Assembly: GCA_965603015.1 (NCBI GenBank)
Contig: CBFDBJ010000031.1
Span: 1-36,040 of the forward strand
Source of the DNA: JAUWTJ01 sp965603015
GTDB lineage: Bacteria > Pseudomonadota > Alphaproteobacteria > M2410
Length of the DNA stretch: 36,040 nucleotides
Reading direction: 5' to 3'
Positions 18,483-25,149 of the stretch are shown here, one piece after another (the first letter of the stretch is position 1; the number at the start of each line of letters is the position of its first letter). The position numbers and the translations under genes were made by a program. Under the pieces are notes generated by a model. The model worked only from the letters and a program-made list of their open reading frames with translations. It did no database searches and was not told the origin of the DNA.

Positions 18483-18734
18483 CTAATCGAGAAGAATATC
18501 CGCCAAGTGCGGATATGCAACGACAACCGATCCAATGAACGAAGCTAATGCCATACCGAGAAAAGCGAGCCCAATGAAGTCCATTGGCTCGAAATCCTCA
18601 CTATTTCCGATACCCCCTATGCCCTCGCCAAATCTTCTTAAAACCGAAGAAAGGAGGAGCAGATAGATTGCTTCCAACATTTTTTCATCCCAGTTTGATG
18701 CCAATTCTCGATGAGAGCCGTCTGGTTCCGGCAT
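18483..18734 (-). CDS. Small hypothetical membrane protein
   Basis: An 83-aa frame not recognised as any known family. It has a hydrophobic stretch at about 20-31 (MLEAIYLLLLSS) and a clearer transmembrane segment at about 52-74 (DFIGLAFLGMALASFIGSVVVAY). It begins 16 bases after the Fic gene stops, on the same strand, so it could be the third gene of that operon. No ribosome binding site is seen before the ATG at 18734; M19 is another possible start. Codon use is less GC-rich than in neighbouring housekeeping genes, consistent with recent arrival. Whether it is translated is open. Confidence 0.45.
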   Translation of the reverse strand: MPEPDGSHRELASNWDEKMLEAIYLLLLSSVLRRFGEGIGGIGNSEDFEPMDFIGLAFLGMALASFIGSVVVAYPHLADILLD

Positions 18735-18750
18735 AGTACGTAATTACAAT

Positions 18751-19338
18751 TCAACTCCTAGCAAATTTCAACAACGACTCCACATCGTGATTGTCTGCTT
18801 CTCTCAGCGCCGCGATATAGGCTCCACGGGCTTCTCCTGAGGGGCCGAGGATTTTTCGGCCCCAGGTGAAACGCTCGCCGCCCAGCTGGCGGATGAGGAG
18901 ATCGGCGACCAACCTCGCCCAGCGGCCGTTGCCGTTTGGCCAGGGATGGATCTGGACGAGGCGGTGGTGGAAGCGGATGGCGATTTCGTCGGGCTGCCAT
19001 GTTTCGCTCTCAATCCAGAATTTCACATCATCGAGAAGACGGCGCAGTTCAACCGGGATCTGGACTGCATCCACGCCGATATTCTTTGCCGTCGTTCGAT
19101 ACTTTCCCGCCCAGGTCCAGACGTCGCCGAACATCTGGCGATGCAGGTCTGTCAAATAGTCCTCACTCAGAAGGTTTGAGGAGAGCGATTTCATCGCCTT
19201 TACTGTCGCTTTCCGGATGTTGTCCTGTTCGACCTGATTGAGATCGCGTCTGAATGTCACCCAGCTGACCTTAAGGCCTTCACGCTCATCGGGGTCGAGC
19301 GGTGTTGCTCCCTCGCCTTCGTCAAAAAGATCCGTCAT
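18751..19338 (-). CDS. Fic family protein, 'mobile mystery protein B' type
   Basis: A 195-aa Fic/Doc-fold protein. Its start (MTDLFDEGEGATPLDPDERE) and Fic core match the mobile mystery protein B family, usually paired with an HTH protein (A). The Fic motif is H131-PWPNGNGR-139 (consensus HPFx[D/E]GNGR): His, GNG and Arg are kept, but the acidic Mg-binding residue is Asn and Phe is Trp. Fic enzymes usually transfer AMP or another phosphate-containing group to target proteins. I see no clear (S/T)xxxE(G/N) inhibitory motif in it or its partner. The ATG overlaps the partner's stop by four bases (ATGA), so the two are translationally coupled. Its target and toxicity are unknown. Confidence 0.9.
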   Translation of the reverse strand: MTDLFDEGEGATPLDPDEREGLKVSWVTFRRDLNQVEQDNIRKATVKAMKSLSSNLLSEDYLTDLHRQMFGDVWTWAGKYRTTAKNIGVDAVQIPVELRRLLDDVKFWIESETWQPDEIAIRFHHRLVQIHPWPNGNGRWARLVADLLIRQLGGERFTWGRKILGPSGEARGAYIAALREADNHDVESLLKFARS

Positions 19339-19796
19339 GAGCCCTTCCACAGATCTTTTTCTGTCATGGAGGCATCAATATATTCTGTAATCTGATCTTC
19401 AAAGCCCTCATCGGGAAGGGCCTGATCTTCGAGCGCCATGGTCTGGTCGATGTAGGCCAGATCCTTTTGCGCGACGCGGCGCGCCTTTTGCTCGACCATG
19501 GAGGTGAGGCTGCTCGTCGGCACGAGGGCATAGACCAGAGTACAATCGAGCGCTTCGGCGGCAGCACGCAGGGATGTCAAGGTGATGCCGCCGTGGCGTT
19601 CGGCCTTTTCGAGGTCATGGACGCGTTGGCGCGAGACGCCGAGCCGCCCTGCCAGTTGTGCGGCAGACATGCCAAGCGCTTCGCGGATGGCCTTGACCCA
19701 GCCGCTGGCAGGCCGCTCATACTGGCTGGTCGGCTTTAACTGCTCGAGCCTGCTGTCGAGCAGAGCGCGAGCCCTTTGTTTCTGCCGATTCCACAT
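19335..19796 (-). CDS. HTH regulator, 'mobile mystery protein A' type (putative antitoxin)
   Basis: A 153-aa protein with an XRE-type helix-turn-helix (about 35-85: IREALGMSAAQLAGRLGVSR, QRVHDLEKAE) and a helical C-terminus. It matches mobile mystery protein A, the constant partner of the Fic-type B protein next door, with which it overlaps by four bases. It probably binds the palindromes at 19814-19900 and represses its own operon (inference). I chose ATG 19796, preceded by AAGGTGAG; the frame could start three codons earlier at GTG 19805, but that has no ribosome binding site. Confidence 0.88.
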   Translation of the reverse strand: MWNRQKQRARALLDSRLEQLKPTSQYERPASGWVKAIREALGMSAAQLAGRLGVSRQRVHDLEKAERHGGITLTSLRAAAEALDCTLVYALVPTSSLTSMVEQKARRVAQKDLAYIDQTMALEDQALPDEGFEDQITEYIDASMTEKDLWKGS

Positions 19797-19813
19797 GAGG
19801 CTCACCTTGGTAT

Positions 19814-19833
19814 TGTCAATACATATATTGACG
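19814..19833. promoter_or_regulatory. Operator palindrome 1 of the Fic/HTH operon
   Basis: TGTCAATACATATATTGACG is a near-perfect palindrome of the same design as the 19879-19900 element (TGTCAAT...ATTGAC arms). It lies between the predicted start of transcription and the HTH gene, where a bound repressor would block elongation or initiation. Confidence 0.7.
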
Positions 19834-19855
19834 TTCGTTTAATGTTTGACAATCT

Positions 19856-19885
19856 ATGTATTGCTTTTTTGTTTCTATATGTCAA
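19856..19885 (-). promoter_or_regulatory. Promoter of the HTH/Fic operon
   Basis: On the minus strand TTGACA (19880-19885) is followed by a 17-18 nt spacer and AATACA/ATACAT (19856-19862) as -10. The -35 hexamer is the inner arm of operator palindrome 2, so binding there would occlude RNA polymerase. This is a classic autoregulated toxin-antitoxin layout, inferred from sequence. Confidence 0.6.
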
Positions 19886-19900
19886 TATATATATTGACAT
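19879..19900. promoter_or_regulatory. Operator palindrome 2 (22-bp perfect palindrome)
   Basis: The 20-bp core TGTCAATATATATATTGACA is a perfect palindrome, extended by one A/T pair on each side. It shares arms with palindrome 1, 66 bp centre to centre, and contains the -35 box of the HTH/Fic operon. A degenerate third half-match (TTGACAATCTATGTATTG) lies between them at 19846-19863. The element also faces the divergent glutathione peroxidase gene about 90 bp away. Confidence 0.8.
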
Positions 19901-19989
19901 TTTTAAGAACGCCGGATCAACGCTTTACTTTTGCTGCGGATGCATAAGATTGGACTCATAACAAACTGACCTGAGGACAAGGAGCTCCC

Positions 19990-20475
19990 ATGACCAAAAC
20001 CGTTCACGACTTCACAGCCAAAACCATCACCGGCGATAATGTCTCGCTCGGCGACTATGCCGGCAAGGCGCTGCTTATTGTCAATGTGGCGAGCGCGTGC
20101 GGGTTGACGCCGCAGTATGAGGGGCTGGAGGCGTTGCAGAAGGAGTATGGGGGCAAGGGCTTTGCGGTGCTGGGGTTTCCGTGCAATCAGTTTGGCGCGC
20201 AGGAGCCGGGCACGGAAGGTGAGATCGCGACGTTTTGCGAGACCTCGTTTGGTGTGACGTTTCCGCTGTTTGCCAAGGTGGAGGTCAATGGCGACGGCGC
20301 TGCGCCGCTGTGGCAGCATTTGCGGGCGGCGGCGAAAGACGCATCAGGTGAAGACGAGATCAAATGGAACTTTACCAAGTTTCTGGTTGATGGGTCGGGC
20401 GCGGTGGTGAAACGGTTTGAGCCGCTGGTGACGCCGGAGGAGATTGCCGGGGATGTGAAGGGGTTGGTGGGGTAG
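19990..20475 (+). CDS. Glutathione peroxidase (Cys-type, possibly thioredoxin-dependent)
   Basis: A 161-aa thioredoxin-fold peroxidase that reduces hydroperoxides. The peroxidatic Cys37 sits in NVASACGLTPQY, followed by FPCNQFGAQEP with the catalytic Gln and WNFTKFLVD with the conserved Trp/Asn. Cys83 (FCETSFGVTFPLF) is where the resolving Cys of thioredoxin-using GPx enzymes lies, so thioredoxin may be the true reductant. No signal peptide, so it should be cytoplasmic. AAGGAG supports the start. It is divergent from the HTH/Fic operon. Confidence 0.93.
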   Translation: MTKTVHDFTAKTITGDNVSLGDYAGKALLIVNVASACGLTPQYEGLEALQKEYGGKGFAVLGFPCNQFGAQEPGTEGEIATFCETSFGVTFPLFAKVEVNGDGAAPLWQHLRAAAKDASGEDEIKWNFTKFLVDGSGAVVKRFEPLVTPEEIAGDVKGLVG

Positions 20476-20498
20476 GACGCGCTATGCCCCTCTCCATT

Positions 20499-20614
20499 TC
20501 TGTCATACCCGGGCAAAGACCCGGGTATCCAGTGCGACGCTTTCTGGATTACCGGGTCAAGGCTCGCCCTGCCCGACAGGGTGTGCTTTGCACACCCGAG
20601 AGGGGTAATGACAG
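20499..20614. repeat. Palindromic intergenic repeat, copy 2 (with nested insertion)
   Basis: The same paired-unit element as at 5539-5615: TCTGTCATACCCGGG...CCCGGGTATCCAG, then CTGGATTACCGGGTCAAG, and a right end GGTAATGACAGA. Here the right arm is interrupted by about 40 bp containing a different palindrome (20569-20605, CTGCCCGACAGGGTGTGC...GCACACC). It sits just after the glutathione peroxidase stop and may serve as a bidirectional stop for convergent transcription with the DUF1178 gene. Confidence 0.85.
20569..20605 (+). repeat. Second palindromic element, copy a
   Basis: CTGCCCGACAGGGTGTGC-TTT-GCACACCCGAGAGGGG: the centre is a GGTGTGC/GCACACC hairpin. It is inserted inside the right arm of the larger repeat, and an inverted, slightly diverged copy is found 47 bp downstream. 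Confidence 0.75.
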
Positions 20615-20651
20615 AGTAAAAAATTGGTATGCGGAGGGTGCTTCTCTGGAT

Positions 20652-20690
20652 CCCCCCTCTCAGGTGCGCGTTGCGCACCCTGTCGGGCAG
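20652..20690 (-). repeat. Second palindromic element, copy b (inverted)
   Basis: Read on the minus strand this is CTGCCCGACAGGGTGCGC-AAC-GCGCACCTGAGAGGGG, matching copy a (20569-20605) at most positions but with a compensated hairpin (GGTGCGC/GCGCACC instead of GGTGTGC/GCACACC). The two copies form a large inverted repeat between the glutathione peroxidase and DUF1178 genes. Confidence 0.75.
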
Positions 20691-20734
20691 AAGAATCAAG
20701 TCCGGGGATACGGACTTCAACTGATGTTGAAGCC

Positions 20735-21244
20735 CTAATTCAGCTTCTTGGGGTCTTGCGGCAGGGGCGCGACTTTGATGCCTTCGTCGATGAGGGCAAC
20801 CATGTCGTCGAGGGAGGCTTCGCCGTAAGCGCCCGCGGACGCGGTCGGGGCGTCGTAGTGGCGGCGGCGGGCTTCTTCGGGGAAGTCCTGGCCAACATAA
20901 TCAAAACTGGTTTCGACGTAGGTGCGCAGCTCGTCCTTGATCTGGCGGCGCATGTCGGAAATTTCGGCTTCGAGGGCGGCGATGGTTTCGCTGTTGTCCG
21001 GCGCATCGCTCACAGTGAGGTCCGTTGCATCGCCGTAAGGACGTTCGGGTGAACGCTCGGGCTGGCTGGAACTGCTGGATGAAAGATTGAGGTTCGGGGC
21101 CATGATGCCCTTTTGAACCTGCGTCGAGTGGCAGGCGGGACAGGCGACGGCGCTGGCGGAGGATTGATCGTCGAAGTCCTGGTTTGAGCGGAACCAGCCC
21201 TCAAACTCATGTCCTTCACCGCAGATCAAACCGAATACAATCAC
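20735..21244 (-). CDS. DUF1178 family protein
   Basis: A 169-aa member of a conserved alphaproteobacterial/betaproteobacterial family of unknown function. The N-terminus MIVFGLICGEGHEFEGWFRS, with a later CPAC pair, looks like a small zinc ribbon; a Ser-rich linker and a helical, acidic C-terminal region follow, with a possible coiled coil (about 90-115). The frame is open to 21343, but GTG 21244 has AAGGA eight bases upstream and gives the family's usual start. It is the last gene of the comF-grxC-nitrilase-DUF1178 series. Confidence 0.88.
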   Translation of the reverse strand: MIVFGLICGEGHEFEGWFRSNQDFDDQSSASAVACPACHSTQVQKGIMAPNLNLSSSSSSQPERSPERPYGDATDLTVSDAPDNSETIAALEAEISDMRRQIKDELRTYVETSFDYVGQDFPEEARRRHYDAPTASAGAYGEASLDDMVALIDEGIKVAPLPQDPKKLN

Positions 21245-21442
21245 GTTACGCGTCCTTGAACCGGTGGTGCAGCCTGGCTTGCGCCCGTGGTCTTCCTCGC
21301 CGGATATATGGTCATGTCCCTTGTTCATGGGGACAGTCTTCAAGGAAATAGTTAACAGAGCGCAAACGCCGGGGCAATTGATGAAAATAGCCGGTTGGGC
21401 TGGCTGACTGGCTGGGGGCGCCAGGGTTGTTAGCTCGCGTGA

Positions 21443-22297
21443 CTATTCGGGCGCGTCGAGATCGAAGGGGCGATCGTGGGTCAGGCTCGGCAGGCGGGCG
21501 CGGGCTTTGGCGACCTCGCCGGTATCGATCGTGCCGTAGATAATCTCGGGACCGGTGCCAGCGGCTTCGGCGATGATCTCGCCCCAGGGGCCGACGATCA
21601 GCGAGTGCCCATAGGTCTCACGGCCGGTCTCATGGGCGCCGCCCTGGGCCGGGGCAAGGACCCAGGCGCCGCATTCGATGGCCCTGGCGCGCAGCAGGAC
21701 GTGCCAGTGGGCCTGTCCCGTCGGGACGGTAAAGGCCGAGGGCACGGTGAAAAAGTCCGCGCCGGCTTTGGCCAGCGTGCGATAAAGATGGGCAAAGCGC
21801 ATGTCATAGCAGATCGTCATGCCAAGGCCGCCCCACGGCAGATTGGCGCCGACGGCCCTTGTGCCGGCCTCAAAGGTCTCTGATTCGCGCCAGCTGTCGG
21901 TCTCTGACACATCGACATCGAACATGTGGATCTTGTCGTAGGTGGCCTCGACCGCGCCACCCGGACCAAACAGGAACGAGCGGTTGGCATATTTGGCGGG
22001 CGCGCCATCCGGTGTTTCCACATCGATGCCAATGGAGCCGATCATGAGCCAGGTGTTCAATTCATCGGCCAGGGACCCAAACGCCGAAACGGCGGGGTGG
22101 AAATCCTGACGCGCTTCCTGGCCCTGAATGTCCGCCTTGCGAATGGAGATGGAGGCGGTGTTCTCGGGAGTGGCGATGAAGTCGGCCCCGGCCGCATGGG
22201 CTTCACGGATCATCTGGCAGGCATCGGCGATATTGGGCGCAACCTCGACGCCGGTGCACATCTGGATAACGCCTGCCTTGAAAGTCTCGTTACTCAT
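21443..22297 (-). CDS. Carbon-nitrogen hydrolase (nitrilase superfamily, Nit-type amidase)
   Basis: A 284-aa enzyme with the complete catalytic triad E45 (TPENTAS), K122 (YDKIHMFDVDV) and C163 (MTICYDMRF). It resembles the Nit1/Nit2 branch, whose members hydrolyse deaminated glutathione or omega-amides. Placement 11 bases after grxC fits a role in glutathione metabolite repair, but the exact substrate is inferred from family and context. Confidence 0.92.
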   Translation of the reverse strand: MSNETFKAGVIQMCTGVEVAPNIADACQMIREAHAAGADFIATPENTASISIRKADIQGQEARQDFHPAVSAFGSLADELNTWLMIGSIGIDVETPDGAPAKYANRSFLFGPGGAVEATYDKIHMFDVDVSETDSWRESETFEAGTRAVGANLPWGGLGMTICYDMRFAHLYRTLAKAGADFFTVPSAFTVPTGQAHWHVLLRARAIECGAWVLAPAQGGAHETGRETYGHSLIVGPWGEIIAEAAGTGPEIIYGTIDTGEVAKARARLPSLTHDRPFDLDAPE

Positions 22298-22308
22298 GTC
22301 GCGGATCT

Positions 22309-22566
22309 TTATCCTTCAAGCAGGGGATCAAGGCCGCCTTCGCGCTCAAGGGCGAGGAGTTCGTTGCAGCCGCCAACATGTGTATCACCAATGAAGATCT
22401 GTGGCACCGTATATCCGCCATGGGCGCGGGCGAGCATTTCGTCGCGCGCCTTGCCGTTCATGGTGATGTCAATCTCCTCGATCTCGACGTGTTTTGACGC
22501 GAGCAAGGATTTGGCGCGGTAGCAATAACCGCACAGCATTTTGGTGTAGATCGTGACTTTTGGCAT
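22309..22566 (-). CDS. grxC: Glutaredoxin 3
   Basis: An 85-aa dithiol glutaredoxin that reduces disulfides with glutathione. The CGYC active site (about residues 12-15), the cis-Pro loop TVPQIF and the GG(C)NEL glutathione-binding turn are present. The frame opens at GTG 22578, but the ATG at 22566 (MPKVTIYTK) fits the family; the ribosome binding site is weak. The gene lies between comF and the nitrilase gene. Confidence 0.95.
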   Translation of the reverse strand: MPKVTIYTKMLCGYCYRAKSLLASKHVEIEEIDITMNGKARDEMLARAHGGYTVPQIFIGDTHVGGCNELLALEREGGLDPLLEG

Positions 22567-22677
22567 TTCTGAAAACACTCAAACTGATAGCTGCAGGGAT
22601 CTCTTGCCCGTTCTATATATTCAATTGTGGCTCTGTTTCAATTACCAAGACTGTGATGCCGGACTCATCTGTGCCTT

Positions 22678-23460
22678 CTAGCGCATGGTCCGGGCGAGGG
22701 ACAGAACGCCAAGTGTCGCAGGTTTCTGGCGCGCCATGGCCTTGAGACAGGCGGTTACTGTTGCGCCGGAGGTGATCACATCGTCGATCAGCACAATGTG
22801 AGCGTCCTTCAGGATCTCGGCGCGCTTCGGGTTGACCTGGAAGGCCCCGGCGACATTGCGGCGGCGTTTGGCGGCGGTGAGCCCGACCTGCTGGCGGGTA
22901 TGGCGCACGCGCACGAGCCCGTCGTAGAGCACCGGAATCATTGTCTCGCGCGAGATCGCGGCGGCCAGGATGCCGGCCTGATTATAGCGCCGCATCCACA
23001 GCCGCCAGGGATGCAGCGGCACCGGCACAAGCCAGTCCGCCTCTTCAAGCACATCGCGCCCTGCCCGCGTCAGCCAGCCGCCAAAGGCCCGGGCAAAGTC
23101 TGTACGATCTGCGTATTTGAACCCGGTCACCAGCGGACGGCTGGCGTCGTCGTAGATCATCGCGGCCCGCGCCCGGTCGAACAGCGGCGGGGCGGCAATA
23201 CAGGCGGCGCAGAGCAGCCCGTCCTGCGGATCAATTTCGAACGGGCGCCCGCAGCACTCGCAGAACGGCGCCTCGACGAAACGGACCTTCGACCAGCAGG
23301 CGGGACACAGCCCCGGGCCCTCGCCCAGACCATCGTCGCAGCCCAGACAGCGATGCGGCAGCAGCAGGTTCAAGACGCCGGCGGCGAGGCCGGGCCGGGG
23401 CGCGCCCTCTGCAGGCATCCGCTGTTCGCTGTCATCCACCATTAAATTCAGCTTTTCCAT
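22678..23460 (-). CDS. comF: ComF family phosphoribosyltransferase-like protein
   Basis: A 260-aa ComF/GntX-type protein. The N-terminal part has several Cys pairs typical of a zinc-binding double ribbon (C38/C41, C52/C55, C67/C70, C84/C87). The C-terminal PRTase-like domain carries the PRPP-binding signature VLIDDVITSGAT (about 223-234). In naturally competent bacteria ComF acts in DNA uptake; its role in Alphaproteobacteria is unclear. It is divergent from the methyltransferase gene across 93 bp that contains a tandem TAAATACG (23483-23490, 23500-23507). Confidence 0.92.
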   Translation of the reverse strand: MEKLNLMVDDSEQRMPAEGAPRPGLAAGVLNLLLPHRCLGCDDGLGEGPGLCPACWSKVRFVEAPFCECCGRPFEIDPQDGLLCAACIAAPPLFDRARAAMIYDDASRPLVTGFKYADRTDFARAFGGWLTRAGRDVLEEADWLVPVPLHPWRLWMRRYNQAGILAAAISRETMIPVLYDGLVRVRHTRQQVGLTAAKRRRNVAGAFQVNPKRAEILKDAHIVLIDDVITSGATVTACLKAMARQKPATLGVLSLARTMR

Positions 23461-23553
23461 TGCCCTGCACGAACCGCCGCCCTAAATACGAGGGCGCCTT
23501 AAATACGGGCGCGCTTTGCCATCCAGCCCTTAACCTGCGTTTCAGTCTGCCAA

Positions 23554-24423
23554 ATGAAATCACCAATGACCAGCCCGCCGCCGCCCGGCGTCAAAGAGAT
23601 GTTCGACCGAAAGCTGGTGCGCGCGCGCCGGACCCGCGCAGCGAAAGGCTTTGGCGGCTTCGACTTCCTCGTCAGGCGCTGCGACGAGGAGTTCGCTGAC
23701 CGGCTGGCGAGCGTTACGCCAGCACGGCGCGAGGGTGGTTTCCAGCGCGTGCTTGACCTTGGCTCGCACCCGGGCTCGGCCCTGCGGGTGCTGGACGGTG
23801 CGCCGGACATCAACCCGTCGTTGCTGGTTCATTGCGGCCTTTCAGGTCACAGGATCGAAACCGGGCACAATGTTGTTGGCAGCGATGAACTGCTGCCCTT
23901 TGCCGATAAAAGTTTTGATCTCATCCTGGCGCCGTTGACGCTGCATTTCGTCAATGACCTGCCCGGCGCGCTGGTCCAGATCCGGCGCTGCCTGCGGCCA
24001 GGCGGGCTTTTCCTCACCTCGCTTTTTGGCGGCGAGACCCTGACGGAACTGCGCGATGCGTTTGCCCGCGCTGAAATCGAGATGGAAGGCGGGCTTAGTC
24101 CCCGGGTTATTCCGTTTGCGGATATAAAAGAATTTGGCGCACTGCTGCAGCGGGTGAATTTTTCCGAGCCGGTGGCCGATTTCGACAAGGTCACTGTGAC
24201 CTACAAGGGCGTGCGTGCGTTGATGCGCGATCTGCGCGGCATGGGGCTTGCCAATCCCATGGTCGAACGCCGCAAGTCTCCGCTGAGACGTGCCACACTT
24301 GCAGCGCTTGAGCGCATTTATATGGATCAGTTCGGGATTGAAGAGGAAATTCCGGCGAGCTTCCATATCCTCTTTGGCACCGCATGGGCGCCCGAGGAGA
24401 AGATCAGTGTCCAGGACATATAA
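23554..24423 (+). CDS. BioC/NDUFAF5-like SAM-dependent methyltransferase
   Basis: A 289-aa class I methyltransferase. SAM motif I is VLDLGSHPGS (about 66-75), followed by the acidic and LPFADKSFDLILAPLTLHFVNDLPG motifs typical of this family. The N-terminus (MFDRKLVRARRTRAA) matches the alphaproteobacterial group related to mitochondrial NDUFAF5 (complex I assembly) and to BioC. There is no biotin gene nearby, which favours the NDUFAF5-like group; the substrate remains unproven. It faces away from comF, its usual neighbour in this class. Confidence 0.88.
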   Translation: MKSPMTSPPPPGVKEMFDRKLVRARRTRAAKGFGGFDFLVRRCDEEFADRLASVTPARREGGFQRVLDLGSHPGSALRVLDGAPDINPSLLVHCGLSGHRIETGHNVVGSDELLPFADKSFDLILAPLTLHFVNDLPGALVQIRRCLRPGGLFLTSLFGGETLTELRDAFARAEIEMEGGLSPRVIPFADIKEFGALLQRVNFSEPVADFDKVTVTYKGVRALMRDLRGMGLANPMVERRKSPLRRATLAALERIYMDQFGIEEEIPASFHILFGTAWAPEEKISVQDI

Positions 24424-24447
24424 TTGAGATTCTGGTAGGTCAGATTT

Positions 24448-24624
24448 CTAGAACAGGGCCGCGACTGCTACAAAGATGCCGGTCAGCTTGCCGCCGATCA
24501 GGCCGACGCCGCCAGCGATCAGGATCGAGAGGCCCCCTGCAATCATGGCGTATTCAATTGCCGTCGCACCGGATGTGGAGCGGAAAAAAGCTTTGATTGT
24601 GACCCCGATCTCATTGCGCTTCAT
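24448..24624 (-). CDS. Flp/Fap family type IVb pilin
   Basis: A 58-aa gene, easily missed because of its size. Translation: MKRNEIGVTIKAFFRSTSG, then ATAIEYAMIAGGLSILIAGG and VGLIGGKLTGIFVAVAALF. It has the short basic leader, the SG|ATAIEY prepilin peptidase site (cleavage after G19, Glu at +5) and the single hydrophobic helix of Flp pilins, which are assembled by the Tad machinery into adhesive pili. AGAGG lies five bases before the ATG. No tad/cpa genes are in the window, so this is an orphan copy. The stop is 25 bp from the end of the convergent methyltransferase gene. Confidence 0.9.
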   Translation of the reverse strand: MKRNEIGVTIKAFFRSTSGATAIEYAMIAGGLSILIAGGVGLIGGKLTGIFVAVAALF

Positions 24625-24665
24625 ACCAACCTCTTGTTACCTGTAACCCGCGTCCCCCTGGGACT

Positions 24666-25064
24666 CTATAAATAATCCTGCAAGAACGACGCGATCGGCT
24701 CGTCCGCCGGTGGCATCTCAAACGTCCTCAAATCAGCCGGTTTGACCCAGCGAAGTTCGCTGTGTTCAAGCGGTCTGACCACGCCGTCCCACCGACGACA
24801 GACATAGAGTGGCATCAAAAGGTGAAAATCGGGATAAGTGTGTGAAGCAAATGTGAGCGGTGCGAGACACGATTTGGTAACGTTAATCCCCAGTTCCTCG
24901 CCAAGTTCGCGGATGAGGCACTCTTCCGGCGTCTCACCTGGCTCGAGCTTGCCGCCGGGAAACTCCCATAGTCCCGCCATGGCTTTGCCCTCAGGGCGTC
25001 TGGCCAGCAGGACCCGTCCATCCACATCAACCAGCACACAGGCGCTGACAAGTATCATTTCCAC
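24666..25064 (-). CDS. mutT: 8-oxo-dGTP diphosphatase (Nudix)
   Basis: A 132-aa MutT-like hydrolase that removes oxidised dGTP from the nucleotide pool. The Nudix box G-x5-E-x7-REL-x-EE-x-G is complete (GGKLEPGETPEECLIREL followed by GEELG, residues 37-59). The start is GTG at 25064 with AAGGA nine bases upstream; an ATG two codons later is possible. It follows the GNAT gene after 85 bp. Confidence 0.93.
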   Translation of the reverse strand: MEMILVSACVLVDVDGRVLLARRPEGKAMAGLWEFPGGKLEPGETPEECLIRELGEELGINVTKSCLAPLTFASHTYPDFHLLMPLYVCRRWDGVVRPLEHSELRWVKPADLRTFEMPPADEPIASFLQDYL

Positions 25065-25149
25065 GTGACCGGGTCCTTTATACTTTTGCTTCGCGGAGAG
25101 TTCGAACCCATCGACCGACTGAAGCGCCGGGATAGCAGAGGGTGCCTGA

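Noticed and set aside
20715..20732. CTTCAAC-TGAT-GTTGAAG hairpin after the DUF1178 gene as an intrinsic terminator
   Set aside because: The stem is A/T-rich and no T-run follows on the minus strand.
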